Notes under the pieces: model-generated
What the model was told of the DNA's origin: nothing
Seen by the model: only the letters and a program-made list of their open reading frames with translations
Databases searched by the model: none
Shown here: positions 1 through 7,386 of the stretch, piece after piece
Layout of the letters: each line of letters begins with the position of its first letter
Numbering within the stretch: position 1 is the stretch's first letter
Made by a program: the position numbers and the translations under genes
Source of the DNA: Spirochaetales bacterium
GTDB lineage: Bacteria > Spirochaetota > Spirochaetia > Sphaerochaetales > Sphaerochaetaceae
Assembly (NCBI GenBank): GCA_022771185.1
Contig: JALFCJ010000128.1
Location: 1 to 20,862 of the forward strand
Direction: 5' to 3'
DNA: 20,862 nucleotides

Positions 1-732
1 GAAGAATATGTATCTGTAAACGACGACAAGATGCAGGAAGGATACTCAAACACATCCGGAAAACTCACATTCCATGATATTCAGATTCCTTGTCTGATCG
101 TCAACGATGCTCTCGAAGCTGAACTTGGAATTAAGGTTACAGGATGGAATTCACTTCTTGATCCAAAACTCTATGGCAAGGTCGTAACAGCTAACCCAAC
201 AGCATCATCATCTGCTTGGAACAACCTCCAGTGTCTTCTTACAGACTTCGGCGGCTGGGACAGTGACGCAGCTTGGGATTACATCGCAGCATTGATGCAG
301 AATGGTCTTGTAGTAGTAAATTCATCTTCTGTTCCTGCAAAATCAACATTTGCCGGTGAGTATGTAGTAGGACTCACATATGAACCACAGGTTGTAAAGA
401 TTATCGATGGCGGAGACACATCAGCACATATGGTATTCTGGGAAGAAGGAACAACAAGCGTAGGATTTGCATCTGCAATCATCAAGGGTGCAAAGAACCT
501 CGAAAACGCAAAGCTCTTCATGGACTTCCTACAGTCAGATGCAGGACAGCAGACATATCTTGATGCAGCAGCTAGACCAGCTTCAACTACAAAGCTTGAA
601 GGCGGCAGCCCGACTATGGTCGATCTTGATACTATCAACGTTAAGGTTGCAGATACAGAAGCTCTTGCAGCACACAAGGCTGAAATCTGTGATAAGTGGA
701 ATACTTATTGGGCAAAATACGGCAAGAACTAA
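1..732 (+). CDS. ABC transporter substrate-binding protein (Fbp/Afu type), 5' end outside window
   Basis: The reading frame is open from base 1 and ends with TAA at 730-732, so the signal peptide and first lobe lie upstream of the window; 243 residues are visible. The C-terminal part has the pattern of periplasmic binding proteins of the ferric-iron/AfuA/PhnS-like group: a FWEEGTTSVGFASAIIKGA stretch (the 'EGT...iikGA' region), followed by NLENAKLFMDFLQSDAGQQ. These proteins capture a ligand outside the inner membrane and deliver it to the permease. The downstream ATPase and fused permease on the same strand complete the importer. I do not see the paired tyrosines typical of FbpA ferric-ion ligands in the visible part, so iron is not assured; hexose phosphate, aminoethylphosphonate or another anion are alternatives. 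Confidence is high for the role and low for the substrate. Confidence 0.85.
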   Translation, partial: EEYVSVNDDKMQEGYSNTSGKLTFHDIQIPCLIVNDALEAELGIKVTGWNSLLDPKLYGKVVTANPTASSSAWNNLQCLLTDFGGWDSDAAWDYIAALMQNGLVVVNSSSVPAKSTFAGEYVVGLTYEPQVVKIIDGGDTSAHMVFWEEGTTSVGFASAIIKGAKNLENAKLFMDFLQSDAGQQTYLDAAARPASTTKLEGGSPTMVDLDTINVKVADTEALAAHKAEICDKWNTYWAKYGKN

Positions 733-750
733 GCCGAGAACCATTTAATC

Positions 751-775
751 TGTGGCCTCGGTTAACGGGGCCACA
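751..775 (+). promoter_or_regulatory. Intercistronic hairpin after the binding-protein gene
   Basis: Arms TGTGGCCTCG (751-760) and CGGGGCCACA (766-775) pair over 10 bp with one G-U and a 5-base loop GTTAA. It lies 18 bases after the binding-protein stop and 31 bases before the ATPase start. No run of T follows, so it is not a classic terminator. Such hairpins between a binding protein and its membrane components often protect the upstream mRNA or limit read-through, giving excess binding protein; that role is inferred here. Confidence 0.6.
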
Positions 776-806
776 ATAATCTTAAAGTTATATAGCGGAG
801 TTGCAA

Positions 807-1904
807 ATGAGCATAAAAATAACAATAAATCATGCATTGAAAAAGTATGGCGATTTCGTTGCCATTCCTGATCTTTCATTGGAAATAAAACCAGGTGAAT
901 TCTTCACCCTTTTAGGGCCTTCTGGTTGTGGAAAGACGACTCTGCTGAGGATGATCGCCGGATTTAATTCAATTGAAGGTGGTGAATTTTATTTTGGCGA
1001 CAGGCTGATCAATGATCTGGATCCTTCCAAGAGAAATATAGGTATGGTATTCCAGAACTATGCTATCTTTCCACATCTTACAGTTAGAAAGAATGTTGCT
1101 TTCGGACTGCAGAACAGAAAGCTTCCGAAAGAAGAGATAAAAGAAAAAACAGATAAATTCATGGAATTGATGAAAATCAAAGAATATGCAGACCGTCTCC
1201 CTGAAAAGCTATCCGGAGGACAACAGCAACGTGTAGCCCTTGCCAGAGCTCTTGCCATTGAACCGGAAGTACTTCTTATGGATGAGCCTCTATCTAACCT
1301 GGATGCAAAGCTGAGAGTCGAAATGCGTACTGTCATCAAGGAAATCCAAAATAGACTTGGCATAACAACAGTGTATGTAACCCATGATCAGGAAGAGGCA
1401 ATGGCTGTTTCAGACAGAATTGCTGTTATGAATCAGGGTGTAATCCAGCAGATTGGTAGTCCAAAAGCATTGTACCAGAGACCAGCAAACAGTTTTGTCG
1501 CAACATTTATTGGTAGAACTAATATGATGAAGGCAAAAGTTTGGGTCGAAGGAAATAGAAAAGGTATCATATTCGATGAAGGATATAAGCTGGAGATGAA
1601 GAACCTGGTCAATGTTTCCGACGGACAGGAAGTTAAAGTATCGGTAAGACCAGAAGAGCTTGTCATCGAAGGTGTCGGTGAAGATAAGAACGCGAACTAT
1701 CTCTCAGGAAAAGTTCAATACAGCACATTCCTTGGTCTCAACACTCATTATATCGTTGAGTTGGAAGATGGATATAGGGCTGAAATTATCCAGGAGTCTC
1801 TTATCGATGATATTATCGAAAATGGTACGGTCATCAGACTGGGAATGAAGGCTGAAAAGATTAATGTCTTCACATCAGACGGAAGCGAATCTCTGGTAAA
1901 GTGA
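807..1904 (+). CDS. ABC transporter ATP-binding protein (FbpC/PotA-like, with C-terminal TOBE-type domain)
   Basis: This 365-residue protein energises the importer from the cytoplasmic face. ATP-site motifs are complete: Walker A GPSGCGKTT at residues 37-45, Q-loop Q83, signature LSGGQQQR 135-142, Walker B LLMDEP 156-161, D-loop SNLD 163-166 and switch histidine H193. The remaining C-terminal ~120 residues fit the regulatory OB/TOBE-type extension of the FbpC/PotA/MalK group. An in-frame TTG exists at 801, but GGAG at 797-800 lies six bases before ATG 807, so I take ATG as the start. The gene follows the binding protein and ends 7 bases before the permease, consistent with one operon. Substrate specificity is set by the binding protein and is not known. 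Confidence 0.92.
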   Translation: MSIKITINHALKKYGDFVAIPDLSLEIKPGEFFTLLGPSGCGKTTLLRMIAGFNSIEGGEFYFGDRLINDLDPSKRNIGMVFQNYAIFPHLTVRKNVAFGLQNRKLPKEEIKEKTDKFMELMKIKEYADRLPEKLSGGQQQRVALARALAIEPEVLLMDEPLSNLDAKLRVEMRTVIKEIQNRLGITTVYVTHDQEEAMAVSDRIAVMNQGVIQQIGSPKALYQRPANSFVATFIGRTNMMKAKVWVEGNRKGIIFDEGYKLEMKNLVNVSDGQEVKVSVRPEELVIEGVGEDKNANYLSGKVQYSTFLGLNTHYIVELEDGYRAEIIQESLIDDIIENGTVIRLGMKAEKINVFTSDGSESLVK

Positions 1905-1911
1905 GGTCTGG

Positions 1912-3570
1912 ATGAAAAAGAAAAGAAAATTTGATTTCTGGGTCATTGCCAGCTTTATAGTATTGGGGCTCTACCTTTTATTCATGGTCTACCCTCTTTA
2001 CAAAATCGTCAGGCAGTCGTTCCTTGATGAAAACACAGGAGAGTTTACTTTCAGGTATTTTATCAAGTTCTTTAGTCAGCCTTTCTATTTCAGGACTCTT
2101 ACAAACAGCTTTAAGGTCGCCATAGCAGCATGCTTCTTCTCCCTTGTATTGGGAGTACCTCTTGCATATCTATATAATATGTATGATATAAAGGGAAGAA
2201 AGACTCTGCAGCTTTTGATCATCCTTTCATCCATGTCAGCTCCTTTCATCGGTGCATATGCGTGGGTAAAACTTTTGGGAAGAGCAGGAGCCATAACAAA
2301 GTTTATCAAAACTATATTTGGAATAACGATTCCGAATATTTATGGCTTTAATGGAATAGTGCTTGTCTTGTCCCTAAAACTGTTCCCTTTGGTATTCCTC
2401 TATGTGTCAGGTGCCATGAAGAATGTAGACAACTCTCTTCTTGAGGCCTCTGCAAATATGGGAATCAGTGGCGTAAAGAGATTCTTCAAGGTAGTTTTGC
2501 CTCTTTGCATGCCATCAATTCTTGCCGCAACCCTTATGGTATTCATGAGAGCCATTGCAGATTTTGGAACTCCGTTGATGATCGGAGAAGGATATACTAC
2601 ATTCCCTGTAATCATTTACAACGAGTATGTAGGTGAAGTAGGAACAAACCATAACTTTGCTTCTGCAATCGCTGTAATTGCGATTCTCATCACATTGGTT
2701 TTCTTCCTTTTACAGAGATATCTTACAAGAAAGAATAGCTTCTCTATGAGTGCCATGCATCATATAGAAAGGACAAAAGCAAAACCTGCAATGAGTTTCC
2801 TTATTCATTTCTATGCTTATGGTCTAGTTGCTCTTGCTCTTCTTCCACAGGTATATCTTATCTATCTTTCATTCAGAAAGACAAACAGCGGAGGAGAAGT
2901 ATTCCAGCCTGGATTCTCACTCGACAGCTATCGATATGTATTCTCAAGAATGGGAAATACTATATGGAACACAGTAAGAATATGTGGATCTGCCCTTATC
3001 CTTATTGTAGTAATTGCAATACTCATCTCTTACCTTACAGTAAGAAGAAGAAATGCCCTCAACTCTGTTATAGACACTCTCTCAATGGTTCCATATATCA
3101 TTCCTGGTGCTGTCGTTGGTATTTCTCTTATCCTTGCATTCAATAATCCTGTACTCCCGCTAGTGGGAACGGCAACAATTATGATCGTATCAATGTGTAT
3201 CAGAAGAATTCCATATACAATCAGATCTTCTGTTGCAATTCTATCCCAGATTCCTATTTCAATAGACGAAGCAGCGGAATCTTTGGGGGCTGGTAAAGTT
3301 AAGACTCTTGTAAAAGTTACTATTCCTATGATGTTCAGCGGAGTATTTGCAGGAGCAGTCATGAGCTGGGTTACCCTCATTACAGAGCTCTCTTCTTCTC
3401 TACTACTCTACTCCTTCAGGACACAGACTTTGAACGTCGCTGTTTATAAGGCTGTTGGAAACGGTACAGATGGAAGAGCCTGTGCTCTTGCAACCATTGT
3501 TACAATCTTTACAATCATCTCTCTTCTGGTATTTAACAAAATATCGAAAGATGGCGAGATTATGCTTTGA
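1912..3570 (+). CDS. Fused double-domain ABC transporter permease (FbpB/ThiP-like)
   Basis: The 552-residue protein carries two binding-protein-dependent permease domains in one chain, with about twelve hydrophobic segments. Each half has its own EAA loop for contact with the ATPase: residues 178-197 (EASANMGISGVKRFFKVVLP) and 453-472 (EAAESLGAGKVKTLVKVTIP). A positively charged N-terminus (MKKKRKF) precedes the first membrane segment. The linker between halves lies around residues 270-295 and is charged and cytoplasmic. Fused permeases of this length are normal for the ferric-iron and thiamine uptake families, where one polypeptide replaces a dimer. Start ATG 1912 lies 7 bases after the ATPase stop, with GAGG just upstream. 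This is the last gene of the unit and a hairpin follows directly. Function in uptake is secure; the ligand is not. Confidence 0.92.
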   Translation: MKKKRKFDFWVIASFIVLGLYLLFMVYPLYKIVRQSFLDENTGEFTFRYFIKFFSQPFYFRTLTNSFKVAIAACFFSLVLGVPLAYLYNMYDIKGRKTLQLLIILSSMSAPFIGAYAWVKLLGRAGAITKFIKTIFGITIPNIYGFNGIVLVLSLKLFPLVFLYVSGAMKNVDNSLLEASANMGISGVKRFFKVVLPLCMPSILAATLMVFMRAIADFGTPLMIGEGYTTFPVIIYNEYVGEVGTNHNFASAIAVIAILITLVFFLLQRYLTRKNSFSMSAMHHIERTKAKPAMSFLIHFYAYGLVALALLPQVYLIYLSFRKTNSGGEVFQPGFSLDSYRYVFSRMGNTIWNTVRICGSALILIVVIAILISYLTVRRRNALNSVIDTLSMVPYIIPGAVVGISLILAFNNPVLPLVGTATIMIVSMCIRRIPYTIRSSVAILSQIPISIDEAAESLGAGKVKTLVKVTIPMMFSGVFAGAVMSWVTLITELSSSLLLYSFRTQTLNVAVYKAVGNGTDGRACALATIVTIFTIISLLVFNKISKDGEIML

Positions 3571-3574
3571 AAAT

Positions 3575-3604
3575 ATCGGCTCCGATTTTGGAGCCGATTA
3601 TATT
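3575..3604. terminator. Convergent terminator between the ABC operon and the oligopeptidase gene
   Basis: Perfect 9-bp arms ATCGGCTCC (3575-3583) and GGAGCCGAT (3590-3598) enclose the 6-base loop GATTTT. Only a weak T-rich tail (TATATT) follows on the plus strand, and ATTTT follows on the minus strand. It sits in the 46-bp gap between two converging genes, so it probably serves both. Confidence 0.7.
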
Positions 3605-3616
3605 AGCATTACTTCC

Positions 3617-5302
3617 TTAGTTCTCTTTCAAATATTCTTTCACTTTCTCCATTACTTCCTTTACTCTTCCTTCCTTATATGAAGGCTCCAAGCCAGCTGA
3701 AGCAAGAATCTCAGGATAGCTTTTACTTCCACCCACAGAGCAAAGTGCATTATAAGATTCAAGAGCTTTGTTTTTGTCTCTTCGATATTCCATAAAGAGA
3801 TCGATTGCACAAAGCTCAGAGAAAACATAGGAAATAAGATAGCGAGGAAACATGAAAACACCCATATTTCTTAATAACCCTGCCCCTTTCTTATTATCCT
3901 CCTCCATCTCTCCGTCACTCACGTTTGGATAGTATTCACTCTGTATCTCCATCCATTTTTCATTGATCTCATCAAATGATGCTCCCACATGAGTGTAAAT
4001 CCATGTATTAAGTTCATGAACCGAAGTATATGCAACCATAGACTTCACAGCTTCCCTGAAATGAGAGAAGCGGAACTTATCGGCATCCTTTCCAAAGAAA
4101 CCTTCAGCATAAGGATATGAGAAGAGCTCCATTGTCTTGGATGGAATCTCAACAGCATCCAAAGGCATTTCTCTGAGCATTACCAAGTCCAAGTGCTTGT
4201 CAGCAATATAACTCTGCCAAGCGTGTCCCACTTCATGAGTAAATACAGCTACATCCCAGTCTGTTCCATCTAAGTTTCCAAAGACAAAAGGATACATTTC
4301 TTTCTTCAAATCAGTACAGTATCCCATACCCGAAACTTTATTAGGAGAAGCATCTACATTTATGCTCTCTGTTTCAATCATACCATTAAAGAAGTCTGCC
4401 ATCTCTGGTGTCATATCTCTATACATCTTCAAGGCAGCATCTGTAAGTACGGCCGCTCCACCTGCAGGCTTGGCGTTGCCATCAGTAAACATCAAGCCTA
4501 AATCTATACTGGTCATTTCTTTTAATCCCAGTCTATTCTTTGTTTCTTCAGTGATATCAGAGAGAACAGGAACCACATATTTCTTTATATCTCTGACAAA
4601 AGCATCCATCTCTTTCTCTCCATAACCAAGTCTGGAGTAGTTGATATCCATATATTCAAGGTAGTTTGAAAATCCATTTTCTTTTGCAATCTTGTCTCTC
4701 AAAGCCACCATTTTTTCCAGCATTCCGCCCAATGTATCTTTTTTATCAAGAAACGCCTTTGCAACAGCCTTTCTAGCTTTCACTCTTACATTTCTATCAG
4801 GATCAGTAAAAAGAGGACTTATCTGACCTTCACTCATCTCTTTTCCCTCATACGAAATACGAGTCATAGCCTTCTCTCTCTGATAAGCTGAAACGAGAGA
4901 ATCTTCCTCTGCCCTTTCCTTCTGGGCCTTACTTTCTGTAGAGATGCTCTTTTGTAGTTTATCTGTTAGAACTGGTCCATACTTCTCCACAAGAGATGGA
5001 TAGCATTTGTTATCAAGTATCGCCCTTAACAAAGGAGTAGTATCAAGCATTGCATTGCCTTCACTCTCTTTTTGCAATGCTTCCTGCCAAAAGGAGTCGG
5101 AAGAATCTAGGCTTGAATGTATATATGTCAGGGTATAGTTATATCCTACATCGGAGAGTGCAGCATCATATGCTCTCAATACATCATCTAATTCTATGGA
5201 AGATGAAGCTTCCTCAGCTTTTTCTGTAAGCTCCACTATTTCTTTCTTTAATGCTTCATAATCAGTAGGATTATATTTAAGTTCAGAAAATTTATAATTC
5301 AT
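3617..5302 (-). CDS. M3 family oligoendopeptidase (PepF-like zinc metallopeptidase)
   Basis: The 561-residue protein is a cytoplasmic zinc endopeptidase that cuts short peptides. The catalytic motif HEVGH is at residues 356-360 (two zinc-binding histidines and the catalytic glutamate); the third ligand is E385 in the AVEIPSKTMEL stretch, matching the FVEAPS-type segment of thimet-like enzymes. The N-terminal ~200 residues are helical and charged, matching the oligopeptidase F lid domain. Length is normal for PepF-type enzymes (about 560-600 residues). ATG 5300-5302 immediately follows the TAG of the acetyltransferase gene, with AAGG upstream, so translation is probably coupled in the MATE-GNAT-peptidase unit. 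A housekeeping role in peptide turnover is likely; a link to the dpp operon 13 kb away is possible but not shown. Confidence 0.93.
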   Translation of the reverse strand: MNYKFSELKYNPTDYEALKKEIVELTEKAEEASSSIELDDVLRAYDAALSDVGYNYTLTYIHSSLDSSDSFWQEALQKESEGNAMLDTTPLLRAILDNKCYPSLVEKYGPVLTDKLQKSISTESKAQKERAEEDSLVSAYQREKAMTRISYEGKEMSEGQISPLFTDPDRNVRVKARKAVAKAFLDKKDTLGGMLEKMVALRDKIAKENGFSNYLEYMDINYSRLGYGEKEMDAFVRDIKKYVVPVLSDITEETKNRLGLKEMTSIDLGLMFTDGNAKPAGGAAVLTDAALKMYRDMTPEMADFFNGMIETESINVDASPNKVSGMGYCTDLKKEMYPFVFGNLDGTDWDVAVFTHEVGHAWQSYIADKHLDLVMLREMPLDAVEIPSKTMELFSYPYAEGFFGKDADKFRFSHFREAVKSMVAYTSVHELNTWIYTHVGASFDEINEKWMEIQSEYYPNVSDGEMEEDNKKGAGLLRNMGVFMFPRYLISYVFSELCAIDLFMEYRRDKNKALESYNALCSVGGSKSYPEILASAGLEPSYKEGRVKEVMEKVKEYLKEN

Positions 5303-5938
5303 CTATTTTTCCTTTTCAAAATACTTGTTTCGATTATATTGACACAATAAGTTGTGATTCAACTCCCCCATTGGTTGTCTTTCGCACGATGAAAGCAATA
5401 TGAGTGGATACTCCATTTGAACATCGCTTGGCTCTTTTTCTCTTAATTCCTCATTTATTTCTTCAGTCTCAGTGCACCCCAGACTGCGGTAAGCAGCTTG
5501 TGATTCCTTTGAAGAGTGGGCAGAGATATAGAGTTTCTCTGCTCCTATCGTAAGAGCTTCGGAAGCAGCAGAAGAAAACAGTCTTCTACCTATCCCCTTT
5601 GCTCTATATGGATATGACACTTCAAACTCTATTAAAGGAAGATACTGGTTTCTTGATCCGAAAAACTCCGTTCCAATTATTGAGAAACCTATTATTGAAC
5701 CTTTATCAAAAGCCCCGTATGCAATCATCTTTCCTTCTCTGATCCCTTTCAAGATAATTTCTGAGAGCGAAATTTATTCTTCCTCTCCCCATTCCTCCAC
5801 AATAGAGATGGGAAGAAGAACCCATTCTCCATCTCTTTTTCTCCAACACTCATTTACTATTTGATGTCTATCGAAGGAAAGAAGAGAATTCCTATTAAAG
5901 TTTTCTTCTGAGAGTTTTAGGATTTCAATCTCATTCAT
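5303..5938 (-). pseudogene. GNAT family N-acetyltransferase interrupted by an in-frame TAA
   Basis: From ATG 5936-5938, overlapping the MATE stop, one frame encodes 54 residues (beginning MNEIEILKLSEENF, with a CWRKRDGEWVLLPI stretch), then TAA at 5774-5776, then continues in the same frame with ISLSEIILKG to the TAG at 5303-5305. The downstream part holds the acetyl-CoA site: VSYPYRAKGIGRRL has the R-x-x-G-x-G pattern, followed by YISAHSSKESQAAYRSLGC. From memory of the family, the upstream 54 residues are its normal N-terminus, so one gene is split by a single stop rather than two genes meeting. The remnant could restart at TTG 5752 or ATG 5728, but would lack the first strand and helices. 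The tail after VQMEYPL also runs about 35 residues longer than I expect. A mutation, assembly error or live two-part enzyme all remain possible; TAA argues against selenocysteine or pyrrolysine. Confidence 0.75.
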
Positions 5939-7298
5939 TAGGTATATCTGTCATCCCATCTAGGGGATTCTTCTTTTTCCAAATATATAGAAGAAGAGAA
6001 ACATGAAACACTGTCGCTACGGTCCACGATAATGGGTAAGCGATATATAGAGACTCCAGATTATGGTGGGCGGCAAAATATGTAAAAACCCACATTATTC
6101 TAAACCCACAGATACAGAACACGCTGATGAACATAGGAGCAATCGAGTATCCCAAAGCCCTTATGCAAGACACTATCATCTCTTCAAAAGCAAAGATAAA
6201 GTAGACTGTAAGTACATACTTGACTCTTATCATTGCATATGCCACGACTTCACTTTCTCCCGAATAAAGTGAAAGAATATTGGGGCCGAAGAAGAGACAA
6301 ATAGTGCCTAGAATCAAGGAAGATGCGACAGTGATGATTATTGACGACTTCATAATCGGCAATATTCTCTCTTTTTTTCTTGCTCCATAGTTTTGACTGA
6401 TAAAAGATAGGTTTGTCTGTGCCAGACAGTTGTTTACAGTATACAAGAAGCCGTCGATACTGTTGGCTGCAGTATTGCCCGCAACAGCCAATGAACCAAA
6501 AGAGTTGACGGAGGACTGAATCAATACATTTGAGATACTGAAGAGTACAGACTGCAGTCCTGCAGGAACTCCCATATAAAGAATATCTTTCAGCTTTTTT
6601 CCGTCCAAAGACAGATGAGAGAAATAGAACTTCACGCTGCCACTTCCCTTATAAAGGGTCTTCATGACAAGAAAAGCACTGACAGCCTGGCTGATGATGG
6701 TCGCAAATGCTACTCCTGCCACATCCATTTTGAAGATGATGACGAATATCAAATTTAAAATGACATTCAATACTCCGGCAAAAGTTAGATAATAAAGTGG
6801 ACGCTTAGTATCTCCATCCGCCCTAAGTATGGCAGAAGCAAAGTTATATATAAGGTTAAAAGGTTGGCCTATAAATATAATCCTCATATAGAGAACGGAC
6901 TTATCGATGACGTCAAAGGGTGTATCCATGAGAGAGAGGAGAAGCGGAGAGAGGAAGAAGCCGATGACAGAAAGCCCTACTCCGCTGACAAAAGACAGAG
7001 CTATGGCTGTATGTATGGCCTTATCTACACCCTCCTTGTCATTCATACCTATGTTTCTTGCTACAACTACATTGACTCCGATGGATATGCCCATAAACAA
7101 GTTCACAAGAAGGTGTGTTATACTTCCTGTGGAGCCTATTGCAGCCATAGACGTATGACCTGCAAAACGTCCGACAACTATGGTGTCGGCTGCATTAAAA
7201 AGAATCTGCAATAAACCGGAGATCAGCATTGGGATGGCAAAGATGATGATTGAAGAAATAATTGGACCGTTGATCATGTCTATGTTATTCTTTTTCAT
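5931..7298 (-). CDS. MATE family efflux transporter
   Basis: This 455-residue inner-membrane protein has about twelve hydrophobic segments and the MATE N-terminal pattern GPIISSIIIFAIPMLISGLL followed by FNAADTIVVGRFAG (residues 34-47). MATE proteins export cationic drugs or metabolites in exchange for Na+ or H+. I start at ATG 7298 (MKKNNIDMINGPI): GGGGTGATGAG lies just upstream and the length fits the family. An in-frame upstream start at 7343 would add 15 residues without a better ribosome site. The gene is first in a minus-strand unit with the GNAT gene and oligopeptidase, and its TGA overlaps the acetyltransferase ATG by 8 bases. It is distinct from the second MATE gene at 10939, to which it is only moderately similar by eye. 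Substrate unknown. Confidence 0.92.
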   Translation of the reverse strand: MKKNNIDMINGPIISSIIIFAIPMLISGLLQILFNAADTIVVGRFAGHTSMAAIGSTGSITHLLVNLFMGISIGVNVVVARNIGMNDKEGVDKAIHTAIALSFVSGVGLSVIGFFLSPLLLSLMDTPFDVIDKSVLYMRIIFIGQPFNLIYNFASAILRADGDTKRPLYYLTFAGVLNVILNLIFVIIFKMDVAGVAFATIISQAVSAFLVMKTLYKGSGSVKFYFSHLSLDGKKLKDILYMGVPAGLQSVLFSISNVLIQSSVNSFGSLAVAGNTAANSIDGFLYTVNNCLAQTNLSFISQNYGARKKERILPIMKSSIIITVASSLILGTICLFFGPNILSLYSGESEVVAYAMIRVKYVLTVYFIFAFEEMIVSCIRALGYSIAPMFISVFCICGFRIMWVFTYFAAHHNLESLYIAYPLSWTVATVFHVSLLLYIWKKKNPLDGMTDIPNE

Positions 7299-7313
7299 CT
7301 CATCACCCCGGTT

Positions 7314-7343
7314 AATATTGCCACGAGAAATGATAAATGGCAA
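7314..7343 (-). promoter_or_regulatory. Predicted promoter of the MATE-GNAT-oligopeptidase unit
   Basis: On the minus strand TTGCCA (7343-7338) and AATATT (7319-7314) are 18 bases apart, upstream of ATG 7298. The -35 hexamer lies inside a 7-bp inverted repeat. Confidence 0.4.
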
Positions 7344-7344
7344 T
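7317..7344. repeat. 7-bp inverted repeat in the divergent promoter region
   Basis: ATTGCCA (7317-7323) and TGGCAAT (7338-7344) are perfect reverse complements separated by 14 bases. It lies between the divergent MATE and exported-protein genes and overlaps the predicted MATE promoter, so it could be an operator. A chance match is possible at this length. Confidence 0.4.
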
Positions 7345-7351
7345 GTGTGAT

Positions 7352-7380
7352 TTGATGAACAAAGTGTATTGTATTATACT
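7352..7380 (+). promoter_or_regulatory. Predicted promoter of the exported protein / LysE genes
   Basis: TTGATG (7352-7357) and TATACT (7375-7380) are exactly 17 bases apart. Transcription would start around 7386-7388, essentially at the GTG start codon, leaving no room for a ribosome-binding site. Confidence 0.6.
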
Positions 7381-7386
7381 GACAGC

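Noticed and set aside
1912..3570. Fusion of two permease domains as a novelty
   Set aside because: Double-length permeases are standard in FbpB/ThiP-type transporters.
5774..5776. Selenocysteine or pyrrolysine recoding at the internal GNAT stop
   Set aside because: The codon is TAA, not TGA or TAG, and no downstream element was seen.
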